The notes under the pieces were generated by a model. It saw only the letters and a program-made list of their open reading frames with translations, made no database searches and had not been told where the DNA came from. Made by a program: the position numbers and the translations under genes. Shown piece after piece: positions 41,854 to 54,557 of a DNA stretch of 59,150 nucleotides. The stretch lies in the NCBI GenBank assembly GCA_012295275.1, contig CM022672.1, positions 6,867,443 through 6,926,592 on the forward strand, written 5' to 3'. This DNA comes from Chrysomallon squamiferum (taxonomy: Eukaryota; Mollusca; Gastropoda; Neomphalida; Peltospiridae). Position 1 is the stretch's first letter; every line of letters starts with the position of its first letter.

Positions 41854-41979
41854 AAAAGGAATTCTTTCAAACTGGCTCTGCGGTACTTGACTCCAAATCA
41901 GCCAACGCTCCAGCGATCAGAACCAAACAGAGGCACTCAAATTAACGTGGCATTTGATGAAATAACACCATTTATCTGA
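41854..41979 (+). CDS. Possible terminal exon, unrecognised (41 codons)
   Basis: Pyrimidine-bearing TCATCTGTTACAG forms a 3' splice site, after which 41 codons stay open to TGA. The product opens KRNSFKLALRYLTPNQPT and ends FDEITPFI. The stretch is much less AT-rich than the AAAT tract to its left and has no low complexity. There is no ATG, so it could only be a last exon, and no upstream partner was found. Confidence 0.22.
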   Translation, partial: KRNSFKLALRYLTPNQPTLQRSEPNRGTQINVAFDEITPFI

Positions 41980-42239
41980 AATCACGTGCAGCTACTTTGT
42001 CACTTCTCAACAGCAACGAGATTAGTCTAATTTTCTTGCAAACAGCCACAATTTGCCCAAAAGCATGCAGCGCCAGAACTGTTGATAGTCATGGCATCTT
42101 TTGTCTACACGCGACGTCTATGATGGAATAAATGTGTTTCTTCAGTTGAACTAAACATTTCAGCTCGCCTTTACAGATCAGTTGTAGCAGTGTATAAACT
42201 CACTGATTAATTGTCGTCCAAACAGACTATGAATTATTC

Positions 42240-42357
<118 letters not shown>

Positions 42358-42659
42358 CAGTCTTTGGCTAACGGCTGCAACGGAATATACATATATATGT
42401 ATATATAATATATATACTTTCATGCGCTTCTTATGATATTCTAAACGGAAAAAGATATTCAAAGAAACTGGTGTATTCTGTTACTTATTAACTGGTAAAC
42501 ACAGCGCGTGGATTGCTGACAGTGAGGTGCATTAAAAATACATGAAATAAAAATATTAGGAAAACAGAAGAAATCGTAAAACAACGTTATATTTATTATA
42601 CTAGTTTATATGCTGTGATGTCATTAGACCACATCAGTTGTATGTTAATCATTTTAAAT

Positions 42660-43090
42660 GTATGTTTGGAGTAATACTTCTTGTATGTGTGTCTCCATGT
42701 CTATGCGTTTATGTGTGTTTGTATACGTATGAATATATGTGTACATGTGTTTGAATATATGGATATATGTTTACATGTGTATGTGTGTATATATATATGT
42801 ATGTGTATGCGTTTGTGTGAATTTGTGTGTGTAATACTAAGTATGTGTGTATGCTGTGTAGTTCCCTGTGTGTATGTTTGTGTGTATGGTGCGTGTATGT
42901 CTGTGTATGAGTTTATGTCTGCATGTATGTGTTTGTCTGTGTGCGTGTCTGTGTATATGTATTTATGTGTGTGTGTGTTGATATTTGTGTTTATGTGTTT
43001 ATCTGTTTGTGATGTGTGTACTTATGTATTTGAATGTACTTGGACATGCATATGTCAGTGTGTATTCATATGTGTATGTGAATTATAAAC
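42660..43090. repeat. Degenerate TG/TATG array, about 430 bp
   Basis: An old, strongly mutated TG/TATG array. The 135-codon Cys/Val/Tyr-rich frame across it is a repeat translation. Confidence 0.85.
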
Positions 43091-43519
43091 ATTTCGATAT
43101 GTTTATTTTTATTTTGTCTGCTATCTTTGATTTCTTATCAGTTTCCGACTTGTTCGTTTTTATTTTTGGGAAACAGTTAACACGTTTAACGAATTGCTGT
43201 GCTCGTGTTGTGTCGGAATCTCTGCGGGTAACAGCTGGTTAGCCGCTTCACACCCTGCTGAGATGTTCTCTTTGTTAACAGTGTTGTTGAAACAGCTGTA
43301 GTTTTATCTACCAAGTAGTCAAATGTAAGTTTGACACGCGTGTTATTTTACATTCAAAATCTTTGTAATAAATCATAAGTGAGGCTCTTTATTTGAAATA
43401 AAACTATTATATTTAATATAGTTATTGATACGAGTTCATATGCGTACTTTATCTGTTCGCAGTAAAATTGCGCCCGTTAAATGGCAAATTGGATTGATAC
43501 GTAGATTTGTTTGAATGTG

Positions 43520-43775
43520 TGTGTATTTATATATGTATGTATGCATGTATGCATGTATGTAGTTTAGGATTTAGAATTTTCTCTGTCTTATGTACATCTA
43601 ATTAGACTATGCACACACACACTATTCGGGAATGCACTGGCGCAGGAGGACGAAGTCCAATCAGGACGTCACAAACCCGTCAGATGCCGCTGACGAATCT
43701 CGAACGTATGGCACCCATTCGCCTGCACCCCGAATGCGGACGATGTTACCGTTCGGCCATCGAGACAACCTTAAG
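43520..43775 (-). mobile_element. tRNA-Ser-derived SINE, copy 2, with CATA/CATG tail
   Basis: Same architecture and orientation as copy 1: A box TGGCCGAACGG (43759-43749), B box GTTCGAGAT with one mismatch (43705-43697), the same body, and a degenerate CATA/CATG tail running left of 43563. Base-by-base the two bodies are clearly homologous but diverged, and the anticodon-loop region differs. The 43-base box spacing again fits a class II tRNA. Confidence 0.72.
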
Positions 43776-43875
43776 AAAGTTTGCTCAGTAACCGTGGATA
43801 GTCATCGCTCCCCCGAAGCACGTCGTTCTTTTTGTCCAAAGTCATTTTTGCGTGCATCTATTTTTTGGCAAGTAT

Positions 43876-43925
43876 ATAATTCAGGATTTTGAATATTCTC
43901 TGTCTGTCTCTATGTATTGATTTAT
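43876..43925 (-). mobile_element. SINE 3'-end fragment
   Basis: AGGATTTTGAATATTCTC, TGTC and TATGT match, in order, the tail-proximal part of SINE copies 1 and 2, with no tRNA head. It looks like a 5'-truncated insertion or a partial duplication of copy 2, only 100 bases away from it. Confidence 0.5.
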
Positions 43926-43940
43926 TTACGTATATATGTA

Positions 43941-43985
<45 letters not shown>

Positions 43986-44161
43986 CATATATATAGATAC
44001 ACACACATATCACATACATACGCAAATATGTATATATTTATGTATATGTGTGTTTATATATATGTGTGTGTATGTGTGTGTGTGTGTGTGTCTATGTATG
44101 TTTGTGTATATTTTCTATTTATGTATATATGTATGTATATTTATGTTTCTATGTATGTATT

Positions 44162-44218
<57 letters not shown>

Positions 44219-44260
44219 ATATATATATATATGTATATAAGTGTGTATATGTGTGCATGC
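43941..44260. repeat. (TG)n, TATG-degenerate and (AT)n arrays
   Basis: TG at 43941-43982, degenerate TATG/TG, then a long (AT)n at 44167-44213 with further AT/TG units to 44260. These flank the truncated SINE fragment. Confidence 0.95.
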
Positions 44261-45285
<1,025 letters not shown>

Positions 45286-45964
45286 ATTGCCAGTCACATT
45301 TTTATTTCACTATAATTATTTCTTTTTCTTTCTTCCTTTCTTTTTTGTTTTAACAATAACTAATAAATAAGCAAACAAACAAACCAAAAACTATTTTACA
45401 TATGCTTGACTGATAAATCAGTAATCTGGGTTTGATGTCAGAAATAGACGCATTAAATATATTAGATTAGCTGAAATACGAACTTTTACATAAATTTTCT
45501 CAGATTTCATGGCAGTCACACTCGTTTAAGACTACAGAGCCTACACCAAATGTTGAAACTAAAATACGAGAAAGTGTCTGAGTTTTTTTGGAGGGTTTTT
45601 GAAATAGAAAAAAAAAAAGAAGAGGCATGTATGTCTGGATGATTTCATTGATTCACTTTGAACTTCTGTTTTTCAAAGATCAATACGCGAAGAATGCAGT
45701 GTTTTTATATTTATTTTATCTGGAAATAATAAAATTAAGCAGTTTGGACCGAAAGATAAAGACAGTCTGCTATTTCGACATTCCTGAATGAAATCCCATC
45801 TCTCCACAAGTTTAATGAAATCAACGATAAAATTGTATTTTTTTTTTTTGATTCCAGTTTTAACTTTTTCCTTTAGTCTTTTGAGAAATGTTTTTTAAAC
45901 CCGTTCTTCTTGCAAGATAAACGAGTGAGGGAATTAGTAAGTTGTTTGCAGAAAATTGCCTCCA

Positions 45965-46087
45965 ATGTCAGGGCTTAGAACTTTGCCCAATGCGGTCATC
46001 ACACTCCACTTCGTCATTATCGACATGGTCGTGAGTAGCAAGTTAGCTCTCGTTACTCTAATGGGCACCCTTTATCTGGCAAAATGA
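45965..46087 (+). CDS. Small hydrophobic ORF, unrecognised (40 aa)
   Basis: An ATG ORF of 40 codons. Residues 9-39 are mostly hydrophobic (AVITLHFVIIDMVV, then LALVTLMGTLYL), which could be one or two membrane segments. The opposite strand is also open for 30 codons with an ATG, which weakens the case. Start context is poor (C at -3). No family recognised. Confidence 0.15.
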   Translation: MSGLRTLPNAVITLHFVIIDMVVSSKLALVTLMGTLYLAK

Positions 46088-46833
46088 CTTTTAAGACTGT
46101 CAAAGACAACTCAAAGAACATTTTCATTTAGTTTTATCAGGCTGGCCGGCTGAATCCCATGTTATGGCTGCAATCATTGATCACCATTGTTGGTGATGAA
46201 GCATTTTTGTGTGAGAATTTTACAAATATGAATGAATGCTAACATGGTTACACCGCAGAACGATTTCGCTTAACTGAGCTAAAAGTCACTCCCCATACGT
46301 AATTGTGGGCAGTGGTGTAACGGAGAGGCTTCGAGAACGCATTATTATATTCCGTTCACACGTAACCGGTTTTTGCACGACTCTGTTGGTGAAAAGATAA
46401 TATCATATGGGAATAGAAAGTAGCTGCCTATTGGCAGACCGATAACACTAATTCCGTTTATCGCTGAATATAAACGTGAGTGTGTGTTTTAGTGTGTATG
46501 CTTCTTCTGCGACCAGTCAATAACCAGAATGGGTTTTGTTTATATCGCAGTCAGCTGATGTATAAACAAAGGATAAAACACACACAAAAAAAACACAACA
46601 CACATACACACACACACACACACATACTCATAGATATAATACACATGCAGATTCATTATGAATTAATAATAATAAAAACGTTCTGTCTTTTACCATTTTA
46701 GGACTGCATGACATTGACGTGATTAGAAGAGCAGCTGAGCTGAATTAAACTGAACTGGGAATTGTCTGTAACTCGGTGAAAGGAGGGGGATCAATACTCC
46801 TCAGTGCACCCACTGGTCTGTTTTATTTTCCAG
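46088..46833. other. Anonymous DNA with weak A-box-like site
   Basis: TGGTGTAACGG at 46314-46324 fits the tRNA A-box consensus, but no matching B box follows. A (CA)n run lies at 46605-46624. Nothing else recognised. Confidence 0.35.
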
Positions 46834-46969
46834 CCAGTGCCCTGTCACTGATATATTAAAGGCCATGATGTCTGAATTCCTGTCTGTGAGAAGGTGTACA
46901 TATAAATATTCCCAGTTGCTGGTCGATAAGAGAAGACCGTACAGAACGTGTATCAGATTTACTTTCTAG
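46834..46969 (+). CDS. Possible terminal exon, unrecognised (44 codons)
   Basis: TCTGTTTTATTTTCCAG at 46817-46833 is one of the best 3' splice sites in the window. After it, one frame stays open for 44 codons to TAG, with residues such as CPVTDILKAMMSEFLSVRRC and a basic end. An AATAAA follows at 47190-47195, 221 bases after the stop, as in a last exon. An AAG|GTGTAC donor inside (about 46894) would allow internal use instead. No homologue is recognised and no upstream exon was found. Confidence 0.25.
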
Positions 46970-47111
46970 TAGTTATATATCACAACATTGGTGTCATAAC
47001 TGTGTGTAGAGATATCGTTATATAAACATTCATTAATTTACAATTTGTCCGAAATGAAACTAACTTGACTATATAAATATGACGGAAGTGAACTATACTG
47101 AATTCAAATAG

Positions 47112-47144
<33 letters not shown>
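47112..47144. repeat. Poly(A) run, 33 bp
   Basis: An uninterrupted A tract. It could be the tail of an old retroposed sequence on the plus strand, but no body ending here is recognised. Confidence 0.95.
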
Positions 47145-47148
<4 letters not shown>

Positions 47149-48219
47149 CTAAAACACCCTAGTGAATTTGGTTGAACAGTCCTGAATTTAATAAAAATAA
47201 AAAACATTCTGAATTTGACTGAACATTCTAAAACTGGATGCGGCAGATCACCGCGTTACGTTTGCACAGTGAGTAAATACGTTAAGGCAAGTAAATTACA
47301 TAACGGGATTCCCAATGAAATGGTCTTTCTGTTCAGATCGCTGATGTCTGAAATGTTTAGTGTGGTTAATTATGTGCTTTCATGTACGGCAGTTGCGTAC
47401 AAATTCCTCATTAGTAGATTTGCCTTATATGATTATATCAGTGAAGGAAAATAGACATAATATATGTGTATTTTATTTGTAGAAACGTTTATATCGTTGA
47501 ATCAGATATATTCAGATAAAATTTATATTATATAGAAAAAGAAAAAAGAAAAAAGAAAGACAAAATATTCAAACTTTCACAAAAATATTCCCAAAGAAAC
47601 CGATTTCTCAGTCTCCTACAAACAGTATTTTGTAATGGTGAATGCTTCTACGTCATCGTAGATGTTACTAAATATAATTATTTCATCAGAACGCTGTGAC
47701 CTTTCAGCTTGCGATTTATAATTAGAGTACAAAAATGATTTTTTTTTAAATTTATATATATATATATATATATCTACACGCACAGTCACACGCATACACG
47801 TACATTCGTACATAAATATAATGCTTACAAACATATTTACACAGATACATACATACATTTATTCGTTAAATGAATATTGCATAAGAAGCTCAAATTAGTT
47901 ACATTACAGATTACAGGTTCTTCATATTCTTACAAATGGAAATTATATTTAAAATATTATAGAGATGTATTCATGCAAGTATAATCATAAAAAAAAAATG
48001 TCTAACAAATTACTTTATGTATATGTTTGTCAATCTGTCTGTGTCACTGCGTGCTATTTCTTCAATATAACGATCTATCTGCACGTCTATTTGCCAAATT
48101 AATTTTATGTCTTTATATTTCTTACTATCGAGTGATCAGTCGACCTACTTCAGTTACAAATGTCTGCCGTTATCACAGCAGCTTAATTATTCAGTTAGTA
48201 AGCTTGAGTCAATCAAGGC
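47145..48219. other. Anonymous AT-rich DNA
   Basis: A 79-codon frame at 47215-47454 begins at TTG; a GTGAGT donor-like site lies inside (about 47268). An (AT)n run is at 47754-47772. No gene called. Confidence 0.4.
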
Positions 48220-48375
48220 ATGTATGAAGTAGCATTAAGAAATGTTCCTGGTAATCAGACAGTTAATATAACCTTAACAGCAAGATGCGGAAATGAAAGC
48301 TTGGACTCTTCAAGATCAATTAAGGAGAATCACTTCATATGTAGAGCAGGACAAGCTGTATATTCGGCCAAGTAG
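48220..48375 (+). CDS. Small ORF with three N-glycosylation sequons (51 aa)
   Basis: An ATG (G at -3) opens 51 codons after an in-frame TGA at 48205. The product begins MYEVALRNVPGNQTVNITLT, has sequons at Asn12, Asn16 and Asn25 and cysteines at 23 and 41, and looks like part of an extracellular beta-rich domain rather than a complete protein. No signal peptide is present. An exon of a surface or secreted protein is plausible, but splice signals at its ends are not convincing. Confidence 0.25.
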   Translation: MYEVALRNVPGNQTVNITLTARCGNESLDSSRSIKENHFICRAGQAVYSAK

Positions 48376-48531
48376 AAATATTCTTCTTAATTTGTCAATT
48401 TCCTCCTGGGAAAAATTTGTATTTTCTTTACGTGACAGCAGAATTAAATCTCTTTAAAGGAACTTTGTGCATCGATTGAGAACAAGCGTCCAACAGTTGC
48501 CACTGGACGGTGCGCGCTCAGAATGGGTTGA

Positions 48532-48774
48532 TTTAATAAAGGACAAGCAAAAATCTTGATAAGCAAACAGCTTCTAAAACTTTGGGCAATTTACTCGAAT
48601 ATGCACATCAGCTTGTTGGACGAAAAATCAACTCTTTTCAAGTTTGTTCAGTGGAATGTGGCCATGCATATTAGTAGCACTACTCCTTTAGGAGATTCTA
48701 CAGCAACATCAAACAAAGTTTTACATTTCGTCCTATCGATTGCCGAGTTATCTCATTCACATTCAGCCATGTGA
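48532..48774 (+). CDS. Open segment in the same frame, unrecognised (80 codons)
   Basis: Eighty codons without a stop, in the same reading phase as the ORF at 48220 but separated from it by stops; the first internal ATG is at 48601. Residues include QLLKLWAIYSNMHISLLDEK and a Ser/Thr-rich middle, ending AELSHSHSAM. It may be an exon or a decayed coding remnant with its neighbour. No domain is recognised. Confidence 0.2.
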   Translation, partial: FNKGQAKILISKQLLKLWAIYSNMHISLLDEKSTLFKFVQWNVAMHISSTTPLGDSTATSNKVLHFVLSIAELSHSHSAM

Positions 48775-49041
48775 TAACATTATAATGCAGTACAAAATAT
48801 TCTGCCCGGAGTCATGTTTTGTAATTAACTGGTATCACTTACAAACTTCTTTTTGTTTTGTTCCGTTGCTAATGCTGTTGTAGCTGTATATAAACAAATA
48901 GTTGAGGGAACTGCGATTTAATAGAATGAATTTCTCTGTTACACTAATTTCTGTTTTTAAGTGAAATAATAAATAAATAAATAAATCAGTCAATCAATCA
49001 ATAAATAAATTTAAAAAGAAGAAGAAAAAATGTATCAAAAA

Positions 49042-49075
49042 AAAATAAAATAAAATAAAATAAAATAAAATAAAT
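49042..49075. repeat. (AAAAT)n run
   Basis: About seven pure pentanucleotide units, next to an AAAT/CAAT-type run at 48970-49010. Confidence 0.9.
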
Positions 49076-49204
49076 GTAATAAAATAATAAGAAAAAGGAA
49101 GAAAAAGGTCAAAATGAAACCAAAATTAACGTGATGTGTTATTTTCATTTATTCACTTATTATCTCCTGAAAGTGGAGATTAATTCATTTAGCATTTTCA
49201 GTCA

Positions 49205-49795
49205 GTTAGTTATGGTCTGTGTATCACTGTTAAGTATGTGAATCACTGTTAAGTCTATGTATCATTGTTACGTCTGTATATCACTGTTAAGTCTGATATC
49301 AGAGGTTAGTCTATGTATCACTGTTAAGTCAATGTATCAGTTATCACTGTTATGTCTATGTCTGTCTGTATTACTATTAAGTCTGTGTATCACTGTTATG
49401 TCTGTGTATCACTGTTAAGTCTGATATCAGAGGTTAGTCTATGTATCACTGTTAAGTCAATGTATTACAGTTAAATCTATGTATCACTGTTATGTCTATG
49501 TATTTCAGTTAAGTCTGTGTATTACTGTTAAGTCTGTGTATCACTGTTATGTCTTTGTATCACAGTTAAGTCTGTGTATCACAGTTAAGTTTGATATCAC
49601 AGTTAAGTATATGTGTTAAGTCTGTGTATCACTGTTATGTCTATGTATCACTGTTTAGTTTGATATCACAGTTAAGTCTTTGTTTTTATGTCTGTGTATC
49701 ACAGTTAAGTCTTTGTGTTAAGTCTATGTATCACTGTTATGTCTGTGTATCACAGTTAAGTCTTTGTGTTAAGTCTATGTATCACTGTTAACAAC
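49205..49795. repeat. 19-bp minisatellite (TCTATGTATCACTGTTAAG), about 30 copies
   Basis: Units vary at a few positions (TCTGTG/TCTATG, CACTG/CACAG, TTAAG/TTATG). A higher-order block containing GTCTGATATCAGAGGTTAGT recurs 128 bp apart (49291 and 49419), and a two-to-three-unit block with TCTTTGTGTTAAG recurs at the right end. Confidence 0.95.
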
Positions 49796-49925
49796 TGAAA
49801 TAATGTTGGCTAAATATTGTGTTTGTAATAATTTATGGAATTAATAAAAATTCTAATTATTGCCACATTTAATTATCAGTCTCTTTTGTATATCAATATT
49901 TATTTAATCAATAATTAATTAATTA

Positions 49926-49927
<2 letters not shown>

Positions 49928-49989
<62 letters not shown>
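49928..49989. repeat. (ATT)n array
   Basis: A pure ATT trinucleotide tract. Confidence 0.97.
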
Positions 49990-51203
49990 GCGATTAATAT
50001 ATAAACGTTTTTATATGACCTACAAGACGATGGACTGAATCGACAGTGAAATCGGGTAATCATTTGCAAGAAAAATAAGAATACTCTCGGGGAAATTTGT
50101 GCGGAACCGGAACCACCATTTCCGAGAAATCCGCATGCCTGCTAGTTGCTTCCCGTAAGAAAAGCAACACTGATCGATGACAACGACTCATTAAATATTC
50201 ATAGCCGAAAAATACACGTGTAACTGAATGTCATACTGGGATACAATCAATTGTCACCGAATCTTTCCGCCAGACGTTTGCTACTTCAGAAATGACAAAA
50301 GTTAATTATTAAGATTGCCTGCGAGATAATTATGTTATCAGTTGTTAGATAAAGATTAAACGTCAGTCCCACGTGGAATTAACGTGTAACGTTTTCCTTC
50401 ACTGTATAGCCACAAGAGTTATTAAAGGCAAACTCCCAACGAGTAGGAAGACGTGTTTTCAGGTTGTACGTATGTGATAAGTTATACGCTGCTACATAAG
50501 CCTGTCCTGTACTTTCTCTAGCATAAACACATCAGCTATCTTTCTCTATTCGGGGAAAGCACGTTTTCATAATTTATGTTTATTGGTCATGTCGAATATC
50601 AGTTATTACGACAGGTAAAATATGAAAGTGTGTGTTAATGAAATAAACAAGCAAATAAAACAAGAAAACAAACATCAACTATTTATGCCATTAATACAGA
50701 GTGCATTTTAAACAAACGTACGTGGATTAAGTATCTCATATCCTGCGCAGGCAAATGATTCGCATGTTAGGAATACGTTAGTTTTTCTAATCACAGAGTT
50801 ACACACAATGCTTTCATGAAGTCACTACTACCAGATGCAAATTATTATTTTTTTTTTTTTTTTTTTTACCAATATTTTCATATTAATCTGCATTAAAAGA
50901 ATGTTCATTAATTCTTATTGGTTATTAAAAGCTATATTATGCTTTATATATGTATGTATATGTGTGTATGTATGTATGCATGTATGTCTTTATTAGTCAC
51001 TGAAAATGTTAGATATTGCAATCGTTGACGAATTTTGAGCGTTCTGACCAACGCTGTAATTATGTTTTCTCATGATGTCATCGTGTGCTATGGTAGAAAA
51101 GAGAGGATTTCTAAGTGACATAGGAAAATTGCTGTCTGTAAGAATGTAATTGAGATCAGGAAAAACTCATCATGCAGCTATTACTCCTAATGTCCATTCT
51201 CTT
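49990..51203. other. Anonymous DNA
   Basis: A GC-richer patch at 50085-50170 has an open frame (EYSRGNLCGTG onward) with a C|GTAAGA donor-like site near 50153, but no acceptor with a pyrimidine tract. A poly-T run lies at 50848-50868. No gene called. Confidence 0.4.
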
Positions 51204-51425
51204 TCATGAATGAAACACGCGACGAATAGAAATTTCTTCAGCGGTGTGATCAGCTGGAAGGTTAAACGAATAATCTAGGCTTTTTTTTTGTTTTATCTCT
51301 CTCATCCACATCGGGATAAGCGTATACATTATGCTGACAGAACTGAAGTCAGGTAGCCCAGACCACGTCTTAGAGCTGGGCATGCTGCATACGTCGTCGT
51401 CACCCGACACAAAAATTAATGACAT
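51204..51425 (-). CDS. Small ORF, unrecognised (73 aa)
   Basis: An ATG ORF of 73 codons beginning MSLIFVSGDDDVCSMPSSKT and ending EEISIRRVFHS, in a patch of clearly higher complexity than the (AAT)n tract beside it. There is a short Lys run from a poly-A track. Start context is weak (C at -3), and no signal peptide, membrane segment or known motif is present. Confidence 0.2.
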   Translation of the reverse strand: MSLIFVSGDDDVCSMPSSKTWSGLPDFSSVSIMYTLIPMWMREIKQKKSLDYSFNLPADHTAEEISIRRVFHS

Positions 51426-51469
51426 CAGACTAAATTAAAAAATAAATAAATAAAAAAGCAAAATAAAAA

Positions 51470-51473
51470 TAAA

Positions 51474-51532
<59 letters not shown>

Positions 51533-51533
51533 G
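51470..51533. repeat. (AAT)n array
   Basis: A pure AAT trinucleotide tract. Confidence 0.97.
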
Positions 51534-54227
51534 AAACAATCAAATGATTAGAAAAATAATAAAATAAATTCATTAATATAACAATAATAATATGAACAAT
51601 TTCCTTTCATAAAAGTCTAAAATCAGCGCGTGCAAATAGTCTGTTCACAGGAAAATTCAAGTAAATCTACTGATAAATACCGAACCACTAAAATTACGAG
51701 TTACGTTTTGTTTAATTTGATTGGCGCCAAACAAATAACTTAAAACGTGTTATTTGTTGTATCTATGTGATAAGAAAACGAAAATAGGGCATTAATTTGG
51801 CGCCATTGTTTTAATGTTTTTTTTTTTTTTTTTTTAACGACATATGTGCTCATTTTAAATAAATTGTTATTAAATCTGAATTAATAACGAAGAAATTAAA
51901 CGTGACACCTCTGTTATGCTTGTCTCTAGTACTTCCTTCAGAAATATCAGATTTCATTATTGGAATATTTTCTTTTTCTGTGATATCTGTTATACATTGT
52001 GAATTTATACAGGTGTTTATGCGCATATAGAGATTACACATACACACACACATACATACACACATACACATGTCCTTTCTCTTGCAAGCACAGACATACA
52101 CACATACAGACACACGCAGTATAATACATAAAAACGCGGGTTCGTTTTACGTGATTAATATTTTCTTACATGTCACAAAGGATTACGCCGGATGGATACC
52201 GCACCCTAAAGCACTCGTCGTTACTCACTGAAAATAACATTGCTGCATTCTTTACAGAGGGTTTGCCGTACATTGTATCGACAGCGATGAAATGTTTCTG
52301 TAACTGAATTCTATAAGAATTAAGCCACGGGATAAACGATGAAATTAACTGAAAGGACGTGGACTGCGAAATGTCATTTATATAAGAAGATTGTCGCCTC
52401 AGTCTATAGAATAAGTATATAGATGTTCAGCTCCCCACAGACTGCGTGTCGATCAGGAGTCACTCCTCCTGACAGCCGTAGTTTTAACTAATTTACTCAG
52501 ATCCATTCAGTTAGCCAAGCAAGTCTAATTTCTGTTGACCCTTCCTGATCGCCTCAGCGTCCCGTTTTTCCCAAGATGATTTAATACTTAGCATTCAAAG
52601 AAAAAACGCGTCTCGTGAGAAAATTAACAAATTAGAAGAAAAAACACACAAAATGGCATGTTTTTAAATTTAAGATATCAGTAGCTAGTTTTGAAAATTG
52701 TTATTACATCCGTCTGTCTGTCAGTCTGTCCGACTCTCTCGCTTTATCTTCGCACGAATGAAAACAAATATTTCTTTTTTTATACACATGCATACACGCA
52801 ATCATAAACATGTCTGTCTAGATACATACGTTTCTATATATAAAATGATACTTTTTGGGAAATAATGACTTTTTGTGCGTGTTAAAAAAGAAAGAAAACA
52901 AATTCGCCTCCTAAAAACACATGTTATATATAGGTTTGAGAATTAATTTGAAATACTTGAGCATTTTTCAGAAATAAAATCCAAATCGTAGAGCCCATAA
53001 CTCCAAAACAGCGCAGCAAACCAAGCTTTGCAATTTTGAACTTGTCTAGACTTCGTCTTTTCTGCTGCGTCAAATTATAAAGTAAGCGCCACGGGTCTTT
53101 GAAACGAACGAAGGATTTTCAGGGGCCAATAAGTGAATGAATTCCGTGTTAATCAGACGTACTTCTGTATGAATGGAACCAGTCGCGCGATCGCACGAGA
53201 TAATCCTTCTTTGATGTGAGGATATTTCGCTGGTCCATTCATCCGTCCAAATGATGAGTTCTGAGAATTCGGTGTTTCAGAGAAGATAACTTTCTAGTTT
53301 CATCTCTTGGTCATTTATGGAACTCAATAAAAATTATATTATATCTTGGTTAGCTCTTTCGATTGCAGTAGGTATTTGTGTGTATGAGAAGAATGGGCAG
53401 TTTTAACAGCATTGATTGTTTTTCACTATCCCAGTTCAGCGGTTGAATACTGACAATGATAGTAACATACAAAATTCGTATAATTTAATTCACAATCTCT
53501 TAATAATCAAACATGAAAATGAAGTAAAAATGTTAACTTACTTTTTTTATATTTATTTATTTATTTATTTATGCACTTATAAGTAAGTATCTGTGTATGA
53601 ATGAATAAATTAGAATGTACATTCATTAAGATTTTGTTTCATGTATATTTGGCGTAAAAACCACCACATTGGATCTTTTATTCTCCCATTTTTTTCATTT
53701 TCCCATTTTCCATAATGTGTACATAACTGACAGTTTTAGCTGGAGATAATTCGTCATGCAGTTACATTATAAAGCTACTGAAAAACTTGCATTAATATAT
53801 ATTACAAGCCCTTTGGCGTATTAGTTCATGTGCTGTTCTGGCAGTACCACTAATAGCTGCTTCCTTTATCGTCAAAAAGAATATCTCATTTGTTAGACTA
53901 TCAAAATAACACTTGAAATTTGACGAATGTCAAATATTTGCTTTCAGATTCGCCTCGTTCAATACAAAAAAATTTCAATTTGTTAAGAAAAGTGATGAAT
54001 CAGCGTACTTTTACGTAACTGGTTAAAGTATTCTGTTGTTGTTAGAGTTTTGTTTATTTTCATCAGTTTATCTGAAAAATCCATAACAAAGAAAGTGTCC
54101 ATTAGAAGAAGCTAGTCCATCTTCAGAATACCATACTTGGTACAGATCTCATTTTGGAAATGAAATCAGAAAGCATATAGACCCGAAATATTAAATGACT
54201 AGCTATTATGTTACATTTTTTTTATAT
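51534..54227. other. Anonymous DNA, about 2.7 kb
   Basis: Contains a poly-T run (51819-51836), a CA/CATA stretch (52035-52120), a hairpin TCAGGAG/CTCCTGA (52453-52472) and a good 3' splice site CTGCATTCTTTACAG (about 52243-52257) followed by a 16-codon open frame. No supported gene. Confidence 0.4.
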
Positions 54228-54460
54228 GTCGTATATGTATATGTATATGTATGTATGTATGTATGTATGTACGTATGTATGTATGAATGTATGCATGTAT
54301 GTATGTTTGTATGTATGTATGTATGTATGCATGCATGTATGTGTTTTTGTATGTATGTATGCATGCATGTATGTATGTGTGTATATGTATGTATGCATGC
54401 ATGCATGTATGTATGTATGTATGTATGTATGTATGTATGTTTGTTTATATGTATGTATAG
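54228..54460. repeat. (TATG)n array with TGCATGCA variants
   Basis: About 230 bp of TATG units interspersed with GCATGCATG variants. Confidence 0.97.
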
Positions 54461-54557
54461 CATACAGTTAGAACATGTAGCCTACGAATATCCGCTATTT
54501 TATCACTGTGTCACAACTTAAATACAAAAAGTTCGACAAGAACATATTTGAAAGAGG

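Noticed and set aside
46314-46360. A-box-like TGGTGTAACGG as a tRNA or SINE head
   Set aside because: The only B-box-like sequence (GTTCACACG) breaks the consensus at a key position and no cloverleaf forms.
47112-47144. Poly(A) tract as the tail of a processed pseudogene
   Set aside because: The sequence just upstream matches no recognisable mRNA, and no AATAAA precedes the tract at the usual distance.
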